NCBI GenBank assembly: GCA_965224105.1
Contig: CBDCYH010000002.1
Location: forward strand, 558,001 to 622,000
Direction of reading: 5' to 3'
Source: CBDCYH01 sp965224105
GTDB lineage: Bacteria; Bacteroidota; Rhodothermia; Rhodothermales; JABDKH01
DNA length: 64,000 nt
Positions 44,978 to 52,506 of this stretch are shown piece after piece. Below the pieces are notes generated by a model that searched no databases, was not told the origin of the DNA, and saw only the letters and a list, made by a program, of their open reading frames with translations. The position numbers and the translations under genes were made by a program. The number at the start of each line of letters is the position of its first letter. The first letter of the stretch is position 1.

Positions 44978-45588
44978 TACAATGAACCTCTCTTATCTCG
45001 TAGCGCCTTGTAGAGCAGCGATCGAGCCCGGAAGATGTGGGCCTTTACAGTCCCAAGTGGTAGGTCGAGCTCAAGTGCGATTTCCTCGTACGACTTCTCC
45101 TGGGTATGTCGCATGATGATGACCCTGCGGTACTTCTCCGGGAGCTTTTCTATAGCATCGCTCAGCAGTTTGCGCCGCTGGTCATCTACGATGTGCTGAT
45201 CCGGCCGGTAGGAAGTATCAGGCAGCTCGAAGGCGATTTCGCCATCCTTGGCATTGATGGTTTTGTCTATCGAAGTGACGGGCAGGCGCTTCTTGCGCAG
45301 GTAATCGATCGAATGATTTGTGGCGATTTTGTAGAGCCACGTGGAAAAGGCATAGTCTGCGGAATAGGAATCCAGCGCTGTGAACGCCTTCACGAAGCAA
45401 TCCTGGACGAGATCATCCACATCCCCTGACGAACGAACCATCCGTTGGATATGCCTTGACAGTGCACCGCGGTATTTCTGGACGAGTTCCTGGTACGCTG
45501 ATTCGTCACCGCCAAGCGCACGTGCCACCAGTTCTCGATCCTGCTCACTGGAGGCTGATGGCGAACCAACAGGTTGGGGATCGGGCAT
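44977..45588 (-). CDS. ECF-type sigma factor (sigma-70 family, RpoE/SigW-like)
   Basis: A 203-residue group 4 sigma factor. Region 2 has 'DVDDLVQDCFVKAFTALDSY' and 'FSTWLYKIATNHSIDYLRKK' (-10 recognition), and region 4 'LPEKYRRVIIMRHTQEKSYEEIALELDLPLGTVKAH' in pieces, an HTH for -35 recognition. No anti-sigma factor with a transmembrane helix lies beside it. Instead purB is translationally coupled downstream, an uncommon pairing that may be an accident of operon packing. Confidence 0.92.
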   Translation of the reverse strand: MPDPQPVGSPSASSEQDRELVARALGGDESAYQELVQKYRGALSRHIQRMVRSSGDVDDLVQDCFVKAFTALDSYSADYAFSTWLYKIATNHSIDYLRKKRLPVTSIDKTINAKDGEIAFELPDTSYRPDQHIVDDQRRKLLSDAIEKLPEKYRRVIIMRHTQEKSYEEIALELDLPLGTVKAHIFRARSLLYKALRDKRGSL

Positions 45589-45928
45589 GCGCTGACTGTA
45601 TACCTGCTAAGCTTTTCTCTGATGGCTGATGCTCCAAGATAGGAATTTTCTGCAGGTTGTCAGGCCCAGCGGGAGCGTGGATAACGCCTTTTGTACCGCA
45701 TGCCTCAATGCACCTCAAGATCGTCTCCAAGCCGTTAGCGGGGTGGGCGGGCCCATAGTTTCAGGATGAGTGCGACCGGCAAAAAAGGCATTCCGATGCC
45801 ATTGTATTTATTTATCTTATAAACAGCGTTGATTCGTTCGTTTTGTGTTAATCCCGGCGGGCGAACTGAAGTTAAAACTCGATGCGCCGATAAAATTAGG
45901 CGAATCATAAGCTTAACACCCTGATGTT
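45589..45928. other. 340-bp divergent intergenic region
   Basis: Lies between the divergent sigma-factor and pilin-like genes and should hold both promoters. An AT-rich stretch is at about 45798-45850. No gene, repeat or stable structure is supported. Confidence 0.5.
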
Positions 45929-46420
45929 ATGGCTCAACACCAATTCCTGATTATCGCGCTCGGTATAACCATCGTCGGAACAGCGACGCTGGTAGGAGTG
46001 ACCGGCGTTGGTCGAGCACAAGACAATTTCCTGTCAGACGAAACCCACATGCAGGCGACCAACATCGCCCACACCATCCTTGAGTGGAAGAAAAAGCCCG
46101 ACATCTTTGGCGGTGGCGCAGAGACTACCTATCTCAACGGAATGACCATGACGAAGTTGGGTCTTAAAGCTTCGGACTCGACGGGCGTGCGTTCAGATAC
46201 GGATCTGTTTTTCCGGTCGGTGCATAATCTGAACTCCAGCCAGCCGTTCGTTGAAGTGAGCCCCAAGGGTAATCCCGATATGCGGATTCAGCTCACGCTG
46301 TTCGGTACGTCAGACAAGTGTTTTGTCTACCAGAAGTCTTACCGATTGGGCAATAAGTGGATCGATGAGATATCCGGCGAGCTGAGTGCCCCTGCCGATT
46401 GCACGGGCTGGCGTTGGTAG
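45929..46420 (+). CDS. small membrane-anchored pilin-like protein
   Basis: A 163-residue protein whose first ~30 residues are one hydrophobic helix ('MAQHQFLIIALGITIVGTAT...') continuing into an amphipathic segment 'MQATNIAHTILEWKKKP' and a Gly-rich turn 'FGGG'. I recognise this layout from small pilin- or pseudopilin-like proteins in Balneolota/Rhodothermota that start 'MGQQQLLL...'. There is no prepilin-peptidase cleavage motif (G before F/E), so processing would be different or absent. Two Cys near the C-terminus may form a disulfide. Assignment is tentative. A terminator follows closely. Confidence 0.65.
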   Translation: MAQHQFLIIALGITIVGTATLVGVTGVGRAQDNFLSDETHMQATNIAHTILEWKKKPDIFGGGAETTYLNGMTMTKLGLKASDSTGVRSDTDLFFRSVHNLNSSQPFVEVSPKGNPDMRIQLTLFGTSDKCFVYQKSYRLGNKWIDEISGELSAPADCTGWRW

Positions 46421-46451
46421 CTTTCAGATGACCTGCAAATAAATTTGATGC

Positions 46452-46480
46452 AAAAGGACAGCCCTGCGGCTGCCCTTTTT
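46452..46480 (+). terminator. rho-independent terminator of the pilin-like gene
   Basis: AAAAGGacAGCC-ctgc-GGCTgcCCTTTTT: a hairpin with one A-C mismatch followed by T5, 32 bp after the stop. The A-run on the left could also serve the convergent glutamine synthetase transcript. Confidence 0.8.
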
Positions 46481-46508
46481 CGTTCAGTTGCTTCTCGAAA
46501 ATTCGGTG

Positions 46509-48695
46509 TTACTTTACGAACAGGATCTCGCGATAGCTTGGTAGTGGCCAGTAGTCATGCGCGACACAACTTTCAAGCTTGTCGGCGACGTCTCTAACTG
46601 CCTCCATCGCAGGAATCACCTTGCTCTGTGTGTACTCAGCCTGCTTGACAAGATCGCCAGGCAATTTCTCATTGGTCTTTTCAAGGGTTGTTATTAACCG
46701 TTGCAGACTGTCAATGAGCTTACCGAGTTTTTTTGCTTCCGCGGTGATGCCGCCGTAGTTCAGCCCCAACTCCACTCCCGAAACTGCGGTCTTGCTCAGG
46801 TCCCCGAGGTACTTGACCGCTGCAGGCATGATCATCGTCTTTGCGATCGACACCGTCGTTTCGGATTCGATGTTCACTTTCATCACGTACTGCTCCAGCC
46901 AAATCTCATGACGGCTGTGCAATTCCTTGCGGCTTAATACATCATATTTTGAAAACAGGTTGCCATTCTTTCGGGACGGCAAGGTCGCGAGCGCGTCGGG
47001 TGTTGTGCGCAAATTCAACAGCCCTCGTTTCTCGGCTTCGTCGTGCCAGGCCTGCGCGTAGTTGTCTCCTCCAAAGATGATCGGCTTGGCGCTGCGAACG
47101 ACGGTTCTCAGAACACTCCCCACCGCCATTTCAAAATCTTTACCAGAAGCCCGCTTCCCACCCAGCTTTTTCTCCAGCATGTCCGCCATCTGATCCAGGG
47201 ACTCGGCCACAATGGTATTGAGTACCGTATTGACCATCGAGACGCTTTGCGAACTTCCAACAGCCCTGAACTCGAACTTGTTACCGGTGAAGGCGAAGGG
47301 TGACGTTCGGTTGCGGTCTCCTGCGTGCAGCGGCAGCGCGGGCAAAGAAGGAACTCCAAGCCCCAACAAACCAGCCTTTTTACTGGACCTTGCTCCGCCT
47401 TTTGCCAGCTGAGCAAATACATCTTCCAGTTGCTCACCAAGGAACACACTCATTATTGCCGGCGGCGCTTCGTTCGCACCAAGCCGGTGGTCGTTCGCAG
47501 CCGAAGCAACGGACATTCGCAGCAGGTCCTGATGCCGGTGTACAGCTCGGATTACAGCCGCACAGAAAAACAGAAATTGAATGTTGTCGTGCGGGGTGTC
47601 GCCGGGCTCGAGCAGATTCATCCCGTTGTCCGTCCCGATCGACCAGTTGTTGTGCTTGCCCGATCCATTAATTCCTGCGAAAGGCTTTTCGTGCATCAAG
47701 CAAACCATGCCGTGATGGCGCGCAACCCGCGTTAACGTGAGCATGAGTAGCTGCTGGTGATCCGCTGCGACATTGGCCGTCTCAAACAAAGGAGCAATTT
47801 CGTACTGGCTCGGTGCAACTTCGTTGTGCCGGGTTTTAACGGGCACGCCAAGTCGATACAACTCTTTTTCCACATCCAGCATGCACGTTAGCACACGTTC
47901 GGTGATCGATCCGAAATAATGGTCGTCGAGCTGCTGACCCCGTGGAGGTTTGGCACCGAACAATGTTCGGCCGCTGTTCATCAGATCAGGGCGGCGGTAG
48001 TAATACTCCTCATCAATCAGGAAATACTCCTGTTCGCAGCCAACTGTGGAGTTGACCTTCGAAACACCGCGAACGCTAAACAACTTGAGCACTCGCCGCG
48101 CCGATTTGTCAATCGCCTCGATGGATCGGAGCAGAGGTGTCTTGTAGTCGAGGGCCTCCCCGGTCCATGATGCGAACGCGGTGGGGATCGCCAGATAGGA
48201 TCCCTTCTTGTTCTCGATTATGAAGGCTGGTGAGGTTGGGTCCCACGCTGTGTATCCGCGCGCTTCGAAAGTAGCGCGTATTCCGCCACTTGGAAAGCTC
48301 GATGCATCCGGCTCTCCCTGGATCAAGTCTTTGCCGGAAAACTGGGCGATTGCCCCCCCGCCCTTGTTGGGAGTAATAAAGCTGTCGTGCTTCTCGGCGG
48401 TTTGCCCTGTTAGCGGTTGGAACCAGTGCGTGAAATGCGTTGCGCCGCGCTCAACCGCCCACTCCTTCATCGCCAGCGCCACCGCATCAGCAATTTTCGA
48501 ATCAACCGGCTTACCCTTCTCAATCGTAGCAAGAATGCTCTTATACGTATCCTTGGGGAGCCGACTCTGCATCTCCTCAAGACCAAAGGTGTTTTCCCCA
48601 AAGATCTTTTCTACATCCATGGGTGTTCTTTTGGTACCGTTCACAACGTACTTCGTCGCGGCAAGAAGGTTGTAATCTGATTTAGCTTTGATCAT
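46509..48695 (-). CDS. glnN: glutamine synthetase type III
   Basis: A 728-residue GSIII, the large dodecameric form common in Bacteroidota and cyanobacteria. It makes glutamine from glutamate, ammonia and ATP. Visible motifs are 'ATHFTHWFQPLTGQTAEKHD' (GSIII N-terminal signature), 'NEVAPSQYEIAPLFE', 'FAGINGSGKHNNWSIGTD' (ATP/glutamate site) and 'NRTSPFAFTGNKFEFRAVGS'. Full family length. It is 33 bp downstream of the Lrp-type regulator gene on the same strand and is probably co-transcribed with it. Confidence 0.95.
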   Translation of the reverse strand: MIKAKSDYNLLAATKYVVNGTKRTPMDVEKIFGENTFGLEEMQSRLPKDTYKSILATIEKGKPVDSKIADAVALAMKEWAVERGATHFTHWFQPLTGQTAEKHDSFITPNKGGGAIAQFSGKDLIQGEPDASSFPSGGIRATFEARGYTAWDPTSPAFIIENKKGSYLAIPTAFASWTGEALDYKTPLLRSIEAIDKSARRVLKLFSVRGVSKVNSTVGCEQEYFLIDEEYYYRRPDLMNSGRTLFGAKPPRGQQLDDHYFGSITERVLTCMLDVEKELYRLGVPVKTRHNEVAPSQYEIAPLFETANVAADHQQLLMLTLTRVARHHGMVCLMHEKPFAGINGSGKHNNWSIGTDNGMNLLEPGDTPHDNIQFLFFCAAVIRAVHRHQDLLRMSVASAANDHRLGANEAPPAIMSVFLGEQLEDVFAQLAKGGARSSKKAGLLGLGVPSLPALPLHAGDRNRTSPFAFTGNKFEFRAVGSSQSVSMVNTVLNTIVAESLDQMADMLEKKLGGKRASGKDFEMAVGSVLRTVVRSAKPIIFGGDNYAQAWHDEAEKRGLLNLRTTPDALATLPSRKNGNLFSKYDVLSRKELHSRHEIWLEQYVMKVNIESETTVSIAKTMIMPAAVKYLGDLSKTAVSGVELGLNYGGITAEAKKLGKLIDSLQRLITTLEKTNEKLPGDLVKQAEYTQSKVIPAMEAVRDVADKLESCVAHDYWPLPSYREILFVK

Positions 48696-48728
48696 CGTTT
48701 GGTCGTGCGGGTCTAAGAGTTTGATTAG

Positions 48729-49226
48729 TTAATTGTGAGCTAGCTCAAAATCGGGTTTGGATAGAAGCGTGAGATCGATCGCCGAACTCTCTTTCATGGT
48801 GCTCAGAACAATACTTGTTGATGTTCCGGTCACTCCAGACCAAGCCTGGATTTGCGACAGTAGACGCTCCAAGGTTGTTGTGTTTTTTGTTCTCACCTTC
48901 AGTATGTGTGATCCCTCGCCTGTAATGGAGTGTACCTCTTGTATCTCGGGGTTGGCCGTCGCGAGCTCTACAAACGCGGGATAGTTTTGCGAACCATCGA
49001 CGCGCACACGGATGAACGCGGTGATGTCAACGTGCATTCTTTTACCGTCGAGTCTCGCATGGACACCGGTTATCACTCCCCTCTCTTCCAGCTTGCGCAT
49101 CCTGTCGCTTACGGATGGGATCGACAGTCCGACCTCTTCCGCAATTCTGCTCCGCTTCATTCTCCCGTTTTGCTGGAGAAGTGAGAGGATTTGAATATCG
49201 ATATCGTCAATTTTGTCGAATTTCAT
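48729..49226 (-). CDS. Lrp/AsnC-family transcriptional regulator
   Basis: A 165-residue regulator with N-terminal winged HTH ('IDIQILSLLQQNGRMKRSRIAEEVGLS' region, recognition helix 'SIPSVSDRMRKLEERGVI') and a C-terminal RAM ligand-binding domain ('VHSITGEGSHILKVRTKN'). Lrp-type proteins sense amino acids, and this one precedes glnN in the same transcript, so control of nitrogen assimilation and of its own promoter is likely. This is inference from position. The 194 bp upstream to the lipoprotein gene should hold its promoter. Confidence 0.9.
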   Translation of the reverse strand: MKFDKIDDIDIQILSLLQQNGRMKRSRIAEEVGLSIPSVSDRMRKLEERGVITGVHARLDGKRMHVDITAFIRVRVDGSQNYPAFVELATANPEIQEVHSITGEGSHILKVRTKNTTTLERLLSQIQAWSGVTGTSTSIVLSTMKESSAIDLTLLSKPDFELAHN

Positions 49227-49420
49227 TCAGCTGGCGGCAAGCATCGGAATTTGCATTCCTTCAACCAAAGAGTGCTCCACCTAATTTTTTGAGGTTAATC
49301 GGCCAATTATACTAAATAATTTCGGCTGATGTGACTCATACTTAACGTTTTTATGTAAAGTATTCGTTGAGTCGCCGGTTTTTTTCTGCCTGGCGGCTGA
49401 TTTTCGACCTTAAGCGGCCG

Positions 49421-50047
49421 TTATTCCCCGCAGATGGGATAATTCGGATTCAGGTTGACAACGGTATCATTGTCGTTGGGAGTTGCGAGGGGGCAATCGG
49501 TGTTGAAAAACAGATTTACGATCTCCACCTCCCCCATAGCCTCCAGGGCAAGGAGTTCGTTGAGGCCTGTAATGGGATTGCGGTACAGGTCTCTCGTCCG
49601 CGGTCGAGCTCCCTCCTGACTTACAGTATCGGCGTCGGTAACACCTAGTCCGAGCAAAACCTCACCCGGTGCGGGCTCCGCCTTGAGTATCAGGTTTTTG
49701 CTGTGCACTTCGTGCATCGCCCACACTCTCCCATGTGACGCAAAGAGGTTGTTCTGCAGTCGATTCGGGTTGTACTGGCCTGTCGAATCCAGCGGGTTAC
49801 TTCGCGATGATGGAAATATGTAGACTGGAATCTCCTGGCCGAGCTTTGTCCGCCCGGTTGCTTCGTACTCACCGAGATCCACATATATGGATTGGCATGC
49901 ATCTCCGCCCATAAAACAAACACCCAGCACTCTTCCCTGCGATGGACCAGGCTGCGGCGTATCCGTCGAGCCCGGATTCAACTGATCGCAGCTCGCATAT
50001 GTTATGATTGCGAGGCAAGCAACGAAGAATGGGAATCGGAAACGCAT
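49421..50047 (-). CDS. lipoprotein of unknown function
   Basis: A 208-residue protein with a lipoprotein signal ending 'TYASC' (Cys at residue 20) and a Pro/Thr/Ser-rich spacer. The mature domain contains several Cys ('GVCFMGGDACQS', 'NTDCPLA', 'YPICGE') that may form disulfides. I do not recognise the family. Expected to be attached to a membrane facing the periplasm. It lies alone between lrp and the tRNA. Confidence 0.65.
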   Translation of the reverse strand: MRFRFPFFVACLAIITYASCDQLNPGSTDTPQPGPSQGRVLGVCFMGGDACQSIYVDLGEYEATGRTKLGQEIPVYIFPSSRSNPLDSTGQYNPNRLQNNLFASHGRVWAMHEVHSKNLILKAEPAPGEVLLGLGVTDADTVSQEGARPRTRDLYRNPITGLNELLALEAMGEVEIVNLFFNTDCPLATPNDNDTVVNLNPNYPICGE

Positions 50048-50182
50048 CGGGGCAGTGTGTGCTGGATAGCTCTCATGGAAGCAATTTTATAAACAATCAG
50101 TTGGCGGGAAAAACCCGGTGTGTTGTGTGGGGACCGACACAATCAACAACTCTGAAAATTGCTATCTTGCGCCTCGCCTCTC

Positions 50183-50255
<73 letters not shown>

Positions 50256-50715
50256 CAACCTGTGATTTGCTGCAGCCAGCAAAGAGCCGCAACACGACCA
50301 ACAGTAGGTTCACACGAGCGAGCGAAGCGAGCGACTGACGGAGCGGAGAATCCGCGGAGTAAATCCTACCGGGCCCACAACCTGTAATATGCCGCAGCCA
50401 TCAAAGAGCCGCAACACGACCAACAGTAGGTTCACACGAGCGAGCGTAGCGAAGCGACTGACGGAGCGGAGAATCCGCGGAGTAAATCCTACCGGGCCCA
50501 CAACCTGTGATTTGCTGCAGCCATCAAAGAGCCGCAACACGACCAACAGTAGGTTCACACGAGCGAGCGAAGCGAAGCGACTGACGGAGCGGAGAATCCG
50601 CGGAGTAAATCCTACCGGGCCCACAACCTGTAATATGCCGCAGCCGTCAAAGAGCCGCAACACGACCAACAGTAGGTTCACACGAGCGAGCGCAGCGAAG
50701 CGACTGATGGAGCGA
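50256..50715 (+). repeat. four ~123-bp tandem units containing the tRNA T-arm and acceptor with a T-loop insertion
   Basis: Copies of GTAGGTTCA occur at 50304, 50426, 50549 and 50672, spaced 122-123 bp. In the first three units each is followed, after a ~48-nt insert of CGAGCGAGCGAAGCG-type sequence, by AAATCCTACCGGGCCCACA (50361, 50484, 50607). This equals the 3' end of the upstream tRNA (T-arm, acceptor, discriminator) with the insert sitting exactly in the T-loop. Each unit then carries a spacer ending CGACCAACA, an inverted copy of the tRNA's GTTGGTCG. The fourth unit is cut within its insert by the next repeat family. Confidence 0.9.
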
Positions 50716-52345
50716 ATAAGAGCCGTCGGCGGTGAACGACACCCCCCACGTGTCATTCCAGCCCCCGAGCTGGAATCCATAGTGCGGTGACGACCAGCAC
50801 AAACTGTATGGACCCCGGATCAAGTCCGGGGTGACGCGCGGGTGTTGAGGTGACACGCAGAGTAAAACGAATACCTCGGCGGTGAACGCCCCCCCGTGTC
50901 ATTCCGGCCCCCGAGCCGAGATCCATGGAGCGGTGACGACGATCACAAACTGTATGGATCCCAGATCACGTCTGGGATGACTGGTTGGTGTTGAGATGAC
51001 ACGCAGAGTAAAACGAATACCTCGGCGGTGAACGACACCCCCCACGTGTCATTCCAGCCCCCGAGCTGGAATCCATAGTGCGGTGACAACCACCACAAAC
51101 TGTATGGACCCCGGATCAAGTCCGGGGTGACGCGCGGGTGGTGAGGTGACACGCAGAGTAAAACGAATACCTCGGCGGTGAACGACACCCCCCACGTGTC
51201 ATTCATGCCCCCGAGCTGGAATCCATAGTGCGGTGACAACCACCACAAACTGTATGGACCCCGGATCACGTCCGGGGTGACGCGCGGGTGGTGAGGTGAC
51301 ACGCAGAGTAAAACGAATACCTCGGCGGTGAACGACACCCCCCACGTGTCATTCCAGCCCCCGAGCTGGAATCCATAGTGCGGTGACGACCAGCACAAAC
51401 TGTATGGACCCCGGATCAAGTCCGGGGTGACGCGCGGGTGGTGAGGTAACACGCAGAGTAAAACGAATACCTCGGCGGTGAACGACACCCCCCACGTGTC
51501 ATTCCAGCCCCCGAGCTGGAATCCATAGTGCGGTGACGACCACCACAAACTGTATGGATCCCAGATCACGTCTGGGATGACGCACTTGTGGTGGGAGTCT
51601 AAGGGTTGCGCCAGCCTTTGGACTTCCAGACCTGTAACCATAGATGGAGACTGCCACGTCGCCCTTGGGGCTCCTCGCAGTGACGATCATTCCCGGATCA
51701 AGTCCGGGGTGACGCGCGGGTGGTGAGGTGACACGCAGAGTAAAACGAATACCTCGGCGGTGAAACGACCCCCCCGGTGTCATTCCAGCCCCCGAGCTGG
51801 AATCCATAGTGCGGTAACAACCACCACAAACTGTATGGACCCCGGATCAAGTCCAGGGTGACGCGCGGGTGGTGAGGTGACACGCAGAGTAAAACGAATA
51901 CCTCGGCGATGAACGACACCCCCCACGTGTCATTCCAGCCCCCGAGCTGGAATCCATAGTGCGGTGACAACCACCACAAACTGTATGGACCCCGGATCAA
52001 GTCCGGGGTGACGCGCGGGTGTTGAGGTGACACGCAGAGTAAAACGAATGCGTCGGCGGTGAACGCCACCTCCCACGCGTCATTCCGGCCCCCGAGCTGG
52101 AATCCATAGTGCGGTGACGACCAGCACAAACTGTATGGACCCCGGATCACGTCCGGGGTGACGCACTTGTGGTGGGATGGTACCCAGTGGTTAACGAATG
52201 ACGTTGCGATTCATGACTCCTCCCCCGTGTCATTCCAGCCCCCGAGCTGGAATCCATAGAGCGGTGACGACCAGCACAAACTGTATGGACCCCGGATCAA
52301 GTCCGGGTGACGCGCGCTTGGTGGGATCACAATTCGAGGCAAACG
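50716..52345. repeat. array of about ten ~150-bp units made of two hairpin motifs
   Basis: Units begin near 50751, 50897, 51047, 51198, 51348, 51498, 51778, 51938, 52077 and 52228. Each has hairpin A, ATTCCAGC-cccccga-GCTGGAAT, and hairpin B, CCCCGGA-tcaag-TCCGGGG, joined by near-constant spacers. Some units carry TCCCAGA-tcacg-TCTGGGA instead of B, so both arms change together. Very similar hairpins are widespread as intergenic palindromes in many bacteria, notably Alphaproteobacteria. Minus-strand frames up to 232 codons through the array are a by-product of the 150-bp period. Confidence 0.9.
51641..51685. repeat. dispersed palindromic element, copy 1
   Basis: TAGATGGAGACTGCCACGTC followed by GCCCTTGGGGCTCCTCGCAG and TGACG. 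It interrupts the regular 150-bp period of the hairpin array and is matched by a diverged copy at 52377-52423. The type (GTCGCCCT-x-GGGCTCCTCGCAATGACG) is a common intergenic palindrome in other bacteria. Confidence 0.7.
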
Positions 52346-52376
52346 AATAGCGCGGCGGTGAATTGGGCCGTGCCCA

Positions 52377-52423
52377 TAGATGGAGATCCTCACGTCGCCC
52401 TTCGGGACTCGTCAGGATGACGA
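52377..52423. repeat. dispersed palindromic element, copy 2
   Basis: TAGATGGAGATCCTCACGTC followed by GCCCTTCGGGACTCGTCAGG and ATGACG. Second copy of the element at 51641-51685, at the right border of the repeat island. From here to the protease stop (52507) there is only a GAGGGC/GCCCTC hairpin (52472-52495) that may help end the protease transcript. Confidence 0.7.
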
Positions 52424-52506
52424 GGTTTATTGGACCCCAAGCTGGAATCCGCGGCAGGCACCAGAAGCGAAGAGGGCCAGCTCCCGCCAGCCCTCATCCA
52501 CAACGC

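Noticed and set aside
50256..50715. CRISPR array
   Set aside because: The units are nearly identical along their whole ~123 bp with no variable spacers and no cas genes nearby.
50310..50790. Open frames on both strands through the tRNA-derived repeats
   Set aside because: Both strands are open because the units lack stops; the sequence is explained by tRNA T-arm copies and inserts.
50943..52150. Long minus-strand open frames with repeated VTPDLIRGPYSL-type motifs
   Set aside because: They follow the 150-bp hairpin repeats, whose length is a multiple of three. Such translations are a well-known artefact of palindromic repeats, and there is no start or ribosome-site context.
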